Shown here one piece after another: positions 25,812-34,089 of a stretch of DNA of 60,000 nucleotides. The notes under the pieces are model-generated. The model saw only the letters and a program-made list of their open reading frames with translations, was not told the origin of the DNA and did no database searches. The DNA comes from an uncultured Porphyromonadaceae bacterium (GTDB lineage Bacteria; Bacteroidota; Bacteroidia; Bacteroidales; Muribaculaceae). The stretch spans positions 1-60,000 of the forward strand of contig CALDIF010000063.1 of the NCBI GenBank assembly GCA_937901905.1. The letters run 5' to 3'. The stretch's first letter is position 1. Each line of letters begins with the position of its first letter. Position numbers and translations under genes: made by a program.

Positions 25812-26613
25812 AAGAGGTAATTATTTCATCTACCGCTTGTTGATATTTCTTACGAGTCATTGTACACTGGTGAGACAACTTGTTGTGTTGGAGAAACGAT
25901 ATGCCATTCGCTTTAACTGTATTAGCGACTATCGCACGGGGCGTTGCACCTCGTTTGGGCAATTCATCCAACAGCAATTCAATGGAATGACCATTAATCA
26001 CCGAGACATCATAACCGAAAGATCTCAGTTTCTCGTCTATTGCAGGCAAACTCATTACCTCCTCGGTCGGACCGTCAAGTTGATATCCGTTTTTATCAAC
26101 AATAATTGTAACATTATTAAGACCAAAATGAACTATGGACATTAATGCTTCCCAAACAATGCCCTCATTCATCTCTCCATCGCCCACGACCACATAGATG
26201 TGATTGGAATAGTTGCGTTTGCGACAAGCCAATGCAACTCCCACAGCATAGGAAATTCCCAGACCGAGACTGCCACCTGAAAACTCAATACCTTTTGCCA
26301 AATTGCGATGCGGATGACCATGAAATTGAGTGCCGTCGGTCTCAAACGTTGCCAATTCGTCGGCAGTCAAAAAACCATTCTGCCACAACGCGGTGTATAG
26401 AGCCAACACACCATGACCTTTACTCAAGATAACACGGTCGCGAGACGGCTCGGACAGTGATGGAATATCCGCCACTGCATACAATGCCGCCATAATCTCC
26501 ATCGCTGAGAAACCGCCGCCGATATGAGCTCCGAAACTTGTACTCAAAGCCATCTCAAGAGCCTTGAGTTTCATCTCCTTACATTGTGATTTCAACACAC
26601 CTAAATCTGCCAT
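25801..26613 (-). CDS. Transketolase, N-terminal (TPP-binding) subunit (first pair)
   Basis: 270 residues from the ATG at 26613; the frame's upstream codon at 26622 is GTG. The TPP diphosphate and Mg motif is GDGEMNEGIVWEA (144-156) with the companion Asn in VDKNGYQL (about 175). SKGHGVLALYTAL and SGGSLGLGISYAVG are typical transketolase loops. It overlaps the C-terminal subunit gene by 11 bases and lies 5 bases after the SDR gene, so all are co-translated. Confidence 0.85.
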   Translation of the reverse strand: MADLGVLKSQCKEMKLKALEMALSTSFGAHIGGGFSAMEIMAALYAVADIPSLSEPSRDRVILSKGHGVLALYTALWQNGFLTADELATFETDGTQFHGHPHRNLAKGIEFSGGSLGLGISYAVGVALACRKRNYSNHIYVVVGDGEMNEGIVWEALMSIVHFGLNNVTIIVDKNGYQLDGPTEEVMSLPAIDEKLRSFGYDVSVINGHSIELLLDELPKRGATPRAIVANTVKANGISFLQHNKLSHQCTMTRKKYQQAVDEIITSYGD

Positions 26614-26618
26614 AACGC

Positions 26619-27362
26619 TCACATGCCTCCATCAATGCGGATAACCTGACCTGTAATATATGAAGATTCATCACTCGCAAGGAATACCGCAAGATTAGCG
26701 ACCTCCTCGGGAGTCCCTCTGCGATGCATTGATGCTCTATTTAAGAATTCCATTTGCGATTTCTCATCCATTTCTCCTCCCATTTGAGTATCTACCAGTC
26801 CCGGAGCAATGGCATTCACTCTAATGTTTAAAGGCGCAAGTTCACGAGCCGCGGTTCGCGTCAAAGCCAATAACGATGCTTTACTGCTGCCATAAGATGT
26901 CCAACCTGCCATATTGTCAATAGCAGCGACCGAACTCATGTTAATAATCACACCACTTCGATTGCGCATCATAGCCTTAGCCACCATTTGCATGATCAAC
27001 ACCTGTGAAAAAAAATTCACCTGGAAAACCTCTTTGAGCGTACTCATCGGAGTCATGAGCATCAATCCTCCGGCCGGCATTGCAGCATTGTTTACGAGGA
27101 TATCAATTATCTTGCGTTCTTTAAGCAACTGCGTCATCGACTGCTTTACTATTGATTCGTTGCTTAAATCAATTGTAATGTGATCAATTATTACATCGTT
27201 GTCAATGGCTAAATTACGCATTAATGCTGTAAAACTCTCATCTACACTACGGGTCGCGCAAATCACATTGCACCCTTCGGAAGCAAACCGTTGCAGTATC
27301 GCTTTGCCGATACCACGATTACAACCCGTGATTAATGCCGTTTTTCCACTCAATCGTCCCAT
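26619..27362 (-). CDS. Short-chain dehydrogenase/reductase (FabG-like)
   Basis: 247 residues from the ATG at 27362, one base after the KAS III stop. Classical SDR motifs are the cofactor loop TGCNRGIGKA, VNNAAMPAGG, and the catalytic Ser/Tyr/Lys in NMSSVAAIDNMAGWTSYGSS, where YGSSK is the YxxxK. NAIAPGLVDTQM and the tail SYITGQVIRIDGGM complete it. FabG-type enzymes reduce 3-oxoacyl-ACP to 3-hydroxyacyl-ACP. The alternative is reduction of a keto group on the transketolase product. Confidence 0.8.
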   Translation of the reverse strand: MGRLSGKTALITGCNRGIGKAILQRFASEGCNVICATRSVDESFTALMRNLAIDNDVIIDHITIDLSNESIVKQSMTQLLKERKIIDILVNNAAMPAGGLMLMTPMSTLKEVFQVNFFSQVLIMQMVAKAMMRNRSGVIINMSSVAAIDNMAGWTSYGSSKASLLALTRTAARELAPLNIRVNAIAPGLVDTQMGGEMDEKSQMEFLNRASMHRRGTPEEVANLAVFLASDESSYITGQVIRIDGGM

Positions 27363-27363
27363 C

Positions 27364-28425
27364 TTACTCCACCTCAATTACAGGCAAACATATAATATGA
27401 TCGGTGAACACATGCGCGGCACCCCATGATAAACCGGAACCGAAACCGCATAAAACCAACTCGTTTACTCCCGTTGACAACACCTCGCGCGCTTGAGAAA
27501 CCATTGTCACCGGTATCGTGCAGGAACTGGTATTGCCATAAGATGGCATACTATACGGTACTTGAGCCTCGGTCAATTTCAATTTCTTGCGAATCTTCTC
27601 ATCTATCATCTTATTCGCCTGATGGATAAACAAATAGTCTATCGCAGGCAAATCAATATCAAAATGCTCACAAAGTTGTTTGATACATTTACCGGGACGA
27701 GAGATTGCAAATGAAAACACGCTCATGCCATCCATTGCACATTGGGTCGCATTACGCTCAATACCTTCATCTATTTTGTGCATCTCCAACGACTCGGAAG
27801 TGGTCGGCTGACGCACTCCCATCTCACGACAGATGATAGCCTCATATCCGCTGCCGTCGCTTTGCAGATTAAACTGCATCGGACGCGCAGTCTCGTCATA
27901 CTCGAGTAAGGTTGCACTGCCGGCATCGCCGTGCAACGCCCACACCGTCTTGTCACGATCGCTCTGATTCTTGCTCGTCATCTCACCGACTAATAACAAG
28001 GCGCGTCTGACTTGACCGGACTGCATGATTGATGATGCCACCGATAATCCGTACACATAGCCTGAGCACGCAAATGGCATATCAAGAGCAATACAGTCAA
28101 CACTCAAGCCCAACTTATGCTGTAAAATATTCGCCGTATTAGGACAAATGTAGTAATCGCGCGATGTCGAAACAAACATAATCAAATCAACACGATTTCG
28201 TTCCCAACCCACTGCATCAAGCAGCCGATTGGCAGCAACCTCACACAAATCGGACAAGGTCATATCGGCAGGAGCGACGTGCGAACTCACAACACCGGTC
28301 ACATTGGTGAAATTTTCTGCCTCAACAGGAGTAAAAAACGCTTGCTCGGCAGCAACTTTAACCATCTTAGGCACAGCCACAGCAACACCGCGGATTGCCA
28401 CATTATTGATTGAAAGAAAAGCCAT
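27364..28425 (-). CDS. 3-oxoacyl-ACP synthase III-like condensing enzyme (first copy)
   Basis: 353 residues with a complete KAS III triad: Cys120 in MPFACSGYVYG, His268 in FIHQANKMI and Asn298 in SYGNTSSC. KAS III enzymes start chains by condensing an acyl-CoA with malonyl-ACP to give a 3-oxoacyl-ACP. The substitution of the usual LN.AC by MPFAC near the nucleophile suggests an altered primer pocket. The gene lies in the order ACP, SDR, KAS III, SDR, a compact unit for making a short 3-hydroxyacyl-ACP. Confidence 0.87.
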   Translation of the reverse strand: MAFLSINNVAIRGVAVAVPKMVKVAAEQAFFTPVEAENFTNVTGVVSSHVAPADMTLSDLCEVAANRLLDAVGWERNRVDLIMFVSTSRDYYICPNTANILQHKLGLSVDCIALDMPFACSGYVYGLSVASSIMQSGQVRRALLLVGEMTSKNQSDRDKTVWALHGDAGSATLLEYDETARPMQFNLQSDGSGYEAIICREMGVRQPTTSESLEMHKIDEGIERNATQCAMDGMSVFSFAISRPGKCIKQLCEHFDIDLPAIDYLFIHQANKMIDEKIRKKLKLTEAQVPYSMPSYGNTSSCTIPVTMVSQAREVLSTGVNELVLCGFGSGLSWGAAHVFTDHIICLPVIEVE

Positions 28426-28443
28426 TTGATTTAATAAGCCGAC

Positions 28444-29217
28444 TTAATTAACCGGCACCGACACACCGCCATCAACAATGAGCGAGTGACCGGTGACGAA
28501 CGAGGACGCCTCACTCAACAAGAACACGATCGCACGCGCCACCTCCTCCGGTCTGCCGTAACGCTTGAGCAGATAATGCTCTTTGTTGCGCTCGTAGTCC
28601 TCCTGCGACACGCTCCCCTCGCCCGTGTTCATCGGCGTTTCTATCATGCCCGGGCATACAGCGTTACATCTTATCTGACGCGACGAAAAATCCACGGCAC
28701 AGTAGTGGGCAAATGCGTTCACTGCCGATTTACTCATACCATAAACTGCATTCCCAACCGTGAATGATGCCACACCACTGATTGAGGCCGTAAACACATA
28801 CGATGCCCCCTTGTTGAGTTTCTTCTTTTTGAATAAATTCCTCGCTAATTTGACATGTGACTTAAGATTAACGTCAAGCACATCGTCAAGCACATCGTCT
28901 TTAAGAAACTTGATGGGCACATTTCCGCGCGCAATGCCTGCATTGCTCACTACTCCATCAAGATTATCAACTACTCTTACAAGGCTGTCAAGTCCCTTAT
29001 CAGTAGCAAGATCTGCCACTACCATGAGGTGTTGTTGTTCCTCGCTTCGATCTAACTCATCGCAAACTGCCTGCAGGCGCGACTCGTTACGACCGGTAAC
29101 CACGACATTAGCCCCCAACAAGGCGCACTCTAACGCTGTCGCACGCCCAATCCCACTCGAAGCACCCGTGACGAGCACCCACTTGCCTGACAAACCGAAG
29201 GGATTATACTCTTTCAT
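28444..29217 (-). CDS. Short-chain dehydrogenase/reductase
   Basis: 257 residues. SDR motifs are LVTGASSGIGRATA, VVSNAGIARG, the catalytic Ser/Tyr/Lys in ASISG...YGMSK, NAVCPGMIETPMNTG and FVTGHSLIVDGG. It is paralogous to the SDR of the second cassette (35106-35858). They share the KWVLVTG/KTVLVTG start, the GNA(V/I)Y catalytic region and the same place between ACP and KAS III. I predict a 3-oxoacyl-ACP reductase. The insertion RNLFKKKKLNKGASYVF is shared in form with the paralogue (LLSRKKVKKGASIVF). Confidence 0.82.
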   Translation of the reverse strand: MKEYNPFGLSGKWVLVTGASSGIGRATALECALLGANVVVTGRNESRLQAVCDELDRSEEQQHLMVVADLATDKGLDSLVRVVDNLDGVVSNAGIARGNVPIKFLKDDVLDDVLDVNLKSHVKLARNLFKKKKLNKGASYVFTASISGVASFTVGNAVYGMSKSAVNAFAHYCAVDFSSRQIRCNAVCPGMIETPMNTGEGSVSQEDYERNKEHYLLKRYGRPEEVARAIVFLLSEASSFVTGHSLIVDGGVSVPVN

Positions 29218-29231
29218 TAAATAGAAAAGAT

Positions 29232-29462
29232 TTACGACTTGCTCTTAACCGTGTTGAACAAATCTTCAACTGTTAATGCTGAACGAATGTCATCACCCTT
29301 GAGGGCAACGTCATACTCCTCATCAACCATTGCTATAACGCTCAATGCAATCAAAGACGACCACTCATCAAGTTCACGGAACTTGGTATCCGCCTTGATT
29401 TCACTCAAATCAGTATCGTCGAATTGCTCGGCGAAATTCTCAATAAAACTTTCTAAATTCAT
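29232..29462 (-). CDS. Acyl carrier protein (second of three)
   Basis: 76 residues, first gene of its transcription unit. ACP fold with NFAEQFDDTDLSEIKADTKF and the phosphopantetheine serine in EWSSLIAL (Ser36). The Asp that normally precedes this Ser is replaced by Ser. It is more than half identical by eye to the ACP at 35855-36082 (shared NFAEQFDDTD, EWSSL, SVIAM, TVEDLF), showing a duplication. It is presumably the carrier for the adjacent SDR and KAS III. Confidence 0.87.
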   Translation of the reverse strand: MNLESFIENFAEQFDDTDLSEIKADTKFRELDEWSSLIALSVIAMVDEEYDVALKGDDIRSALTVEDLFNTVKSKS

Positions 29463-29506
29463 GATCTATACATTTGTTATCGTGACTGATTAACTTTTTC
29501 TTCTTG

Positions 29507-29538
29507 CAAAGTTACTATTTTACCGGCTAACAAGCAAA
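29507..29538 (-). promoter_or_regulatory. Internal Bacteroidetes-type promoter for the ACP/LuxE-LuxC operon
   Basis: On the minus strand TTTG (complement of 29535-29538), a 20-base spacer and TAACTTTG (complement of 29507-29514) match the consensus fully. The box is 45 bases upstream of the ACP start and lies in a 214-base gap, the clearest break inside the locus. Genes 29462 down to 18847 are therefore likely a separate transcription unit. Confidence 0.75.
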
Positions 29539-29676
29539 CCAACTCCACCATTAATAGACAACTTACGTTTCGCAAGTTATTAACCGGCTCACCGGTTATA
29601 CTTTAACAGCCAAACTTCGAGTTTATACGTCTTAGAACTTTACCGGACAATTAAACACATCGTTCAACTGTCTCAA

Positions 29677-30330
29677 TTAATAACGGAACAGTTTTGCAGG
29701 ATTGCCAATGTAAGTACAACCGTCTTTCGGGCGAGTCATCAACACCGAGCCGGCACCCAAAGTCACATTATTACCGATGCGTAATTGCTGTATTACAATA
29801 CTGCCGGTTCCTATAGTATTACCATCTCCTATCACAACTGAACCGGAAACCGCACCATTAATTATCACATTGCAGTTTCCGATAGCATCATCATGACCAA
29901 TTCCGGTGTTCCCAATAAAAATATTAAAGTCACCTATCTTCACATCGCAGGAGATGAGACAGTTCCACATGATGATATTGCCTTTGCCTATCTTTAACGT
30001 ATCACGCGAAGCAAATCGGGTACTTGGATGTATTAAGTTTGGGAAAGTGACATGGGGATTTGTTATTCTGTGTGTTATGGAGTGTAAAGTAGAGGGACTA
30101 CCTACAGCAATCACCACTGATAGTGGTGATTGCCATGCATTAAGGCTATCCATACCGCCAACCACACGCCCAAAGACCGACACATCGGTTCCGGGTTGTC
30201 TTGAATCGTCAAAAAAGCCCACAAGGTGATATTGTTCCTCTCCTCTCGATTTCTCCTTATTTATTGCTCGGATCAAACACGCGACCTCCTTGCCCAATCC
30301 GCCTGCTCCATATATCGCAATATCTCTCAT
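29677..30330 (-). CDS. NeuD/PglD-like sugar O- or N-acyltransferase (first copy)
   Basis: 217 residues. An N-terminal Rossmann-like PglD domain (DIAIYGAGGLGKEVACLI...VGFFDDS) is followed by a left-handed beta-helix of hexapeptide repeats (IGKGNIIMWNCLISCDVKIG, IGDGNTIGTGSIVIQQ). It ends YIGNPAKLFRY. The family transfers acetyl or other acyl groups from CoA or ACP to amino or hydroxyl groups of nucleotide sugars. The equivalent of the PglD catalytic His lies in GHDDAIGN. It begins 4 bases after a 41-residue remnant frame. Confidence 0.83.
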   Translation of the reverse strand: MRDIAIYGAGGLGKEVACLIRAINKEKSRGEEQYHLVGFFDDSRQPGTDVSVFGRVVGGMDSLNAWQSPLSVVIAVGSPSTLHSITHRITNPHVTFPNLIHPSTRFASRDTLKIGKGNIIMWNCLISCDVKIGDFNIFIGNTGIGHDDAIGNCNVIINGAVSGSVVIGDGNTIGTGSIVIQQLRIGNNVTLGAGSVLMTRPKDGCTYIGNPAKLFRY

Positions 30331-30333
30331 ATC

Positions 30334-30459
30334 TCAATTATTAACTGCCGCCGGCATCAGGTTTTCAATCTCGATAATTTTGCTTTCTGACGACTGCCTA
30401 AAGTTCTTTAACGATTTAGCGCAACGTCCTGCGCTACAAAACAAAATGTTATTTGCCAT
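30334..30459 (-). pseudogene. 41-codon chimeric remnant: ATP-grasp-like start joined to glycosyltransferase sequence
   Basis: An open frame starts at the ATG at 30459 and stops at 30334-30336. Its first ~20 residues (MANNILFCSAGRCAKSLKNF) look like the N-terminus of capsule-locus ATP-grasp enzymes, which begin with NILFCSAGRR. The next 16 (SESKIIEIENLMPAAV) match an internal segment of the glycosyltransferase at 32699-33901. 32 bases are identical between 30353-30384 and 33273-33304. I read it as the stump of a deleted ATP-grasp gene fused by recombination; the ATP-grasp assignment is by eye. Confidence 0.6.
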
Positions 30460-31183
30460 ACCTGTTCTGATTTATGCGGAGAGCAGGTAGACACAACGCA
30501 GAATCGCTACGATTCCTTGGAGTTGAATATTCACCCCCCCCATTTTTTGCATAATTATGCAATATTTCTTCGTTAATTTTCTTCATAACTTTGCAATTGT
30601 TGCCATAGGCGAGGCTGCCGTCCGGAATGTCTTTGGTTACAACCGCACCGGCTCCAATCATGCACCACTTGCCGATCGTCACCCCCTGCACGACAGTCGC
30701 TCCCGCTCCAATCCACGAACCGTCGCCCACACTCACATTGCCACATAAGGTACTATGTGGCGCAATGTGGACAAAGTCCCCTATACTACACTCATGGCCA
30801 ATGCTTGCCCCTGTATTCACAATGCAGTGTTGCCCCACTGTCGCTTGCGCATTAATTACGACACCCGCCATAACCACCGAACCGTGTCCTATTGCAACCG
30901 ATGGCGAGATGACGGCGACGGGGTGTACCTTCGCCGCTGAGAACACGAACCCTTGAGACATCAACATCTCTACAACATGATAACGGGCAACCGCATTACC
31001 TATGGTCACTATTGCCGGTAATCCGAGCAACTCACTCAACGGCTTAATCGGCAGTCCGAAATACTCGCCGACCTTAGCATCGTCAACCAAAGCGACCACA
31101 CGACTGCCGGCTGCCTCAACGATATCCCTTACCACAAGCGAGTGACCACCTGCGCCAAATAAAAACACGTCCTTTTTTTTCAT
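30449..31183 (-). CDS. NeuD/PglD-like acyltransferase (second copy) ending in a G8 tract
   Basis: 244 residues as read. PglD-type N-domain (DVFLFGAGGHSLVVRDIV...ALVDD), then hexapeptide repeats (VAIGHGSVVMAGVVINAQAT, with the catalytic-type His in GASIGHECSIGDFVHIAPH) and the end motif LAYGNNCKVMKKINEEIL. The last ~38 residues after AKNGGG look unnatural (STPRNRSDSALCLPAL). They follow a run of eight G in the coding strand (30534-30541). One extra base there would stop the protein at once (AKNGGG stop), which is where family members end, so the tail may result from slippage or a sequencing error. Confidence 0.8.
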   Translation of the reverse strand: MKKKDVFLFGAGGHSLVVRDIVEAAGSRVVALVDDAKVGEYFGLPIKPLSELLGLPAIVTIGNAVARYHVVEMLMSQGFVFSAAKVHPVAVISPSVAIGHGSVVMAGVVINAQATVGQHCIVNTGASIGHECSIGDFVHIAPHSTLCGNVSVGDGSWIGAGATVVQGVTIGKWCMIGAGAVVTKDIPDGSLAYGNNCKVMKKINEEILHNYAKNGGGEYSTPRNRSDSALCLPALRINQNRYGK

Positions 31184-31459
31184 GTTGAGAGATTAGTGAT
31201 TAGTGATTAGAGAGATAGTCGAATACGTTTAACAAGACTTGAATTAACCTCGTAGAGTTCGGTCGGGTCGTAGATTCAACTTTGTTTATAACACCATACG
31301 AGCACGTCGAAGATGTGCGACGCTTGGTCATAGAGAGTCGGTATAATGCGCCTCGAAGAGGAACTTCATCAATATCCTTAGAGGCCGACAGATGAGTCGC
31401 TCGCCGGGCGATATGGTTTACGTCGATTTTCAAGAGAATTTACGCCGTTTTACGAGAGG
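31184..31459. other. Intergenic region with possible degraded gene
   Basis: No intact gene is seen. On the minus strand one frame reads YDQASHIFDVLVWCYKQS, then a stop, then IYDPTELYEVNSSLVKRI. That is helical, protein-like text broken by stops, suggesting a decayed small helical-bundle gene; the family is not recognised. Near 31190-31212 the motif TTAGTGA is repeated in tandem. Confidence 0.3.
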
Positions 31460-32575
31460 CTATGAGCAGCATGAACGATAGAAGTCCTTGAGACACTGCC
31501 TCACATAGCCCTGCTCATAACGGTCGGCAACCATGCGTCGGGCATTCTTTGCCATTGCTCGCGCCTGCTCGGGGTGTTCAACCCAACGCCGCATTGCCTC
31601 ATATAAAGCTTGCTCGTCGCGTGGCGGAATAATCACTCCATTCACGCCATCAATAATAATCTCGCGACTGCCATTTATATCAGTCACTATCGACGGCAAA
31701 CCCATCGCTCCGGCCTCGATCACCACATTAGGAAAGCCCTCGCGATAACTGGGGAAGACCAATGCATCAGCCTCCGCATAGAACGGACGCACATCGGACT
31801 GTGCCCCCACTGCATCAATCTCGTCACACTCGTCTATTATTCTACGAGTGTCCGGTTTAATAGGGTCTAACTGTTCCTCATGGTGTCCCACCAAGGTCAA
31901 TCGGGCTCGTCCGGGCAAGTCATCACTAAGGCGTGTAAACGCCGACACCAATTCGTTGATGCCCTTGTCCCCTACAATACGACCGACGAAAACAAACCTG
32001 AAAGGATCACCCCCGAGGTCCCTCTCATTCGGCACCCAATACTCCAAATCAATACCACGAATATTACCATGCCCAAGCACACGTAACGGCTTAGATGTAA
32101 TTCCATTATTCAAGAGGTCTGCTTTGACCCCCTCGCCCTCGGGTATCACATGTGTAGCGCAGGCGCAAGTCAGCCAATCGGTTGCCATCAAGACACGCCG
32201 TTTAAGCCCTGCCGCTGTCGGGAACACCAGCCCGGTAAATGTATGTATACGCACCGGCACACGCGCCAACCAAGCCGCAATCATCGTGATCAGCCCCGCC
32301 TTCGGTGTCATCGAGTGTACCATGTCGGGACGCTCACGGCGCATAACGCGCCACATACGCCACAACGAAACCAAGTCCTTGAGGGGCGAAATATGTCGCT
32401 GCATCGGCACCGCAATCGTCCTCACGCCCTCATTATGGGCAAGTTCGTCCAACTTCTCGCCCGGCGAGGACACCGCCAACACCTCGTAGCCATCCCGCTC
32501 ATGCAACTCTCGCAGCAATCCCGAGCAAAACGACAACAACGTCGTCGGCACCGTTGTAACCCGCATCAACTTCAT
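31460..32575 (-). CDS. GT4-family glycosyltransferase (PglA-like)
   Basis: 371 residues, GT-B fold. The N-domain has TLLSFCSGLLRELHERDGYEV and HSMTPKAGLITMIAAWLARVPVRIHTFTG. The C-domain has the donor-binding VFVGRIVGDKGINELVSAF and the E-x7-E motif in SYREGFPNVVIEAGAMGLP, followed by TDINGSREII. The MTPKAGLI and HTFTG motifs are typical of PglA-type GalNAc transferases that add the second sugar on undecaprenyl-linked amino sugars. That fits the PglC-like initiator at 20071-20679. It is cytoplasmic and membrane-associated. Confidence 0.85.
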   Translation of the reverse strand: MKLMRVTTVPTTLLSFCSGLLRELHERDGYEVLAVSSPGEKLDELAHNEGVRTIAVPMQRHISPLKDLVSLWRMWRVMRRERPDMVHSMTPKAGLITMIAAWLARVPVRIHTFTGLVFPTAAGLKRRVLMATDWLTCACATHVIPEGEGVKADLLNNGITSKPLRVLGHGNIRGIDLEYWVPNERDLGGDPFRFVFVGRIVGDKGINELVSAFTRLSDDLPGRARLTLVGHHEEQLDPIKPDTRRIIDECDEIDAVGAQSDVRPFYAEADALVFPSYREGFPNVVIEAGAMGLPSIVTDINGSREIIIDGVNGVIIPPRDEQALYEAMRRWVEHPEQARAMAKNARRMVADRYEQGYVRQCLKDFYRSCCS

Positions 32576-32577
32576 TC

Positions 32578-32688
32578 CACTACTAATTTCACGAATTTAT
32601 CGAATTTCAATTAGCTTAATTAGCTCAATTCGCAGTTAAACAATAAATTATTATCACTACTGATTACACGAATTTACCGAATTTCAAT
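32578..32688. repeat. Two copies of the locus-specific AT-rich intergenic repeat
   Basis: Copy one (32578-32636) runs from CACTACTAATTTCACGAATT to AGCTCAATTCGCAGTT. Copy two (32654-32688) has CACTACTGATTACACGAATT and is cut short. The ends CTACTAATT and AATTCG(T/C)AG are loosely inverted, so each unit can fold as a weak AT-rich hairpin. Confidence 0.7.
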
Positions 32689-32698
32689 CTGTATTTAT

Positions 32699-33901
32699 CT
32701 AGTAGTTCAGGAGGGAGTAGAGTTTATCAACTTCCGACTCGTTACCGTAGTCGTGAGTTGCAGTATAATCGGCAATCTTCCGCAACAAGTTCGGGTTGTT
32801 GATAGCATCGGCAATTCCTCGTGCGCAACCCTCATTATCCATTGGCACGATGATACCATCTATGCCATCAACGACTTGACTTGATGCCGTGGCGTAGTCA
32901 GTGATGATAACCGGCTTGCCCAGCATCTGTGCCTCGCGCACAGTCACGCTCTTGCCCTCAAACCGGCTCGGTTGGACATAAATATCACATGCTTTGATAT
33001 ATGGATAGGGATTGGTTCGCGAACCGATAAAGCGCACACAATCTGCTACACCTAAACGCTCCGAAACCCTGTCAATATCATCGTGATTTCCGGGACCTAC
33101 AATCCACCATGTGAACTTTAGTCCCAATCGTCGCAGTTCCGCCGCGATATACGGCACGTTATCATAATTTTTAGCGTAGCAAATACGTCCCACCGACACA
33201 AGATTTACCCCCTCACCTTGCGACAACTCCGGCGCACAACCCTCTTCCGCTTGTTGGCGCACTAAAGCCGTCGGCATCAGGTTTTCAATCTCGATAATTT
33301 TGCTCTCTAACGACGGAAACACCTCAAGAAACGCGCGCGTACAGTCCGGCGAAATCGACACTATATGGTCAAACTTGCGCCACACTGCCAGGTCACGCTC
33401 CACATGCACATTAACTGCCGTGTAATCAGTGTGAATCCATGCTATTTTGCGCTTAGCGCTCACCTTATCAGCAGTAATAGAATGTGGAAAATGGAAACTG
33501 ATGGCGAGGTCATATTCCCCCAGGTGTTCCAACGATGGCAAGAATGGAGTCACCGCATCTGCGACAAACTGGAAGATACCGATATCCTTAGCAAGGGCTT
33601 CGGGTGTTAACGAACGCTGATAACGTTTACATTGCCACTTCGCCCATAGTCGTGCAGCCGCAATCATGAGATGTCCTTCACGCACAATGTCTTTGATAGG
33701 GCGTTCTATAGCAGTATAGACCGATACCGGTGGTAACACATTAACCCATTTAGGGATAAGAGGCATGAATTCACCCGTGTGTTGATTGAGAAACAAGTCG
33801 ACACTCACTCGCTCGGGGTCAAGCGAATGTAGCAAACCGAGCAAAGCCCGTTCGGCTCCACCAATCGCCATATAGTGCATATTAATAAACACTCGTTTCA
33901 T
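32699..33901 (-). CDS. GT4-family glycosyltransferase
   Basis: 400 residues from the ATG at 33901; the codon at 33904 is TTG. GT-B features are FINMHYMAIGGAERALLGLL (N-domain start), KIAWIHTDY, VSVGRICYAKNYDNV and the C-terminal donor motif PSRFEGKSVTVREAQMLGKPVIITDY. The sugar specificity is not predictable. Its segment SKIIEIENLMP is the source or twin of the 32-base repeat found in the remnant at 30334-30459. It is flanked on both sides by the AT-rich intergenic repeats. Confidence 0.85.
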   Translation of the reverse strand: MKRVFINMHYMAIGGAERALLGLLHSLDPERVSVDLFLNQHTGEFMPLIPKWVNVLPPVSVYTAIERPIKDIVREGHLMIAAARLWAKWQCKRYQRSLTPEALAKDIGIFQFVADAVTPFLPSLEHLGEYDLAISFHFPHSITADKVSAKRKIAWIHTDYTAVNVHVERDLAVWRKFDHIVSISPDCTRAFLEVFPSLESKIIEIENLMPTALVRQQAEEGCAPELSQGEGVNLVSVGRICYAKNYDNVPYIAAELRRLGLKFTWWIVGPGNHDDIDRVSERLGVADCVRFIGSRTNPYPYIKACDIYVQPSRFEGKSVTVREAQMLGKPVIITDYATASSQVVDGIDGIIVPMDNEGCARGIADAINNPNLLRKIADYTATHDYGNESEVDKLYSLLNY

Positions 33902-33911
33902 CAAATTGCCA

Positions 33912-34089
33912 ATCTATCGGATTTCAATTAGTGTAATTCGCTTGATTCGTAGTTTAGATTTTACTACTAATTACACGAATTTATCGAATTATTCAATTAG
34001 CTTAATTAGCTCAATTCGTAGTTAAACAATTAATTATCACTACTAATTACACGAATTTATCGGATTTCAATTAGTGTAATTAGTAGTTA
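33912..34089. repeat. Three tandem copies of the AT-rich intergenic repeat
   Basis: Copies at about 33912-33954, 33961-34024 and 34038-34089 share ACTACTAATTACACGAATTT, ATCG(A/G)ATT, CAATTAG(C/T)(T/G)TAATT and ATTCGTAGTT. The last copy runs into the stop codon of the KAS III gene (34087-34089). Confidence 0.75.

Noticed and set aside
31200..31433. 77-codon minus-strand frame
   Set aside because: Its translation looks random; a different frame of the same stretch is more protein-like but broken by stops.
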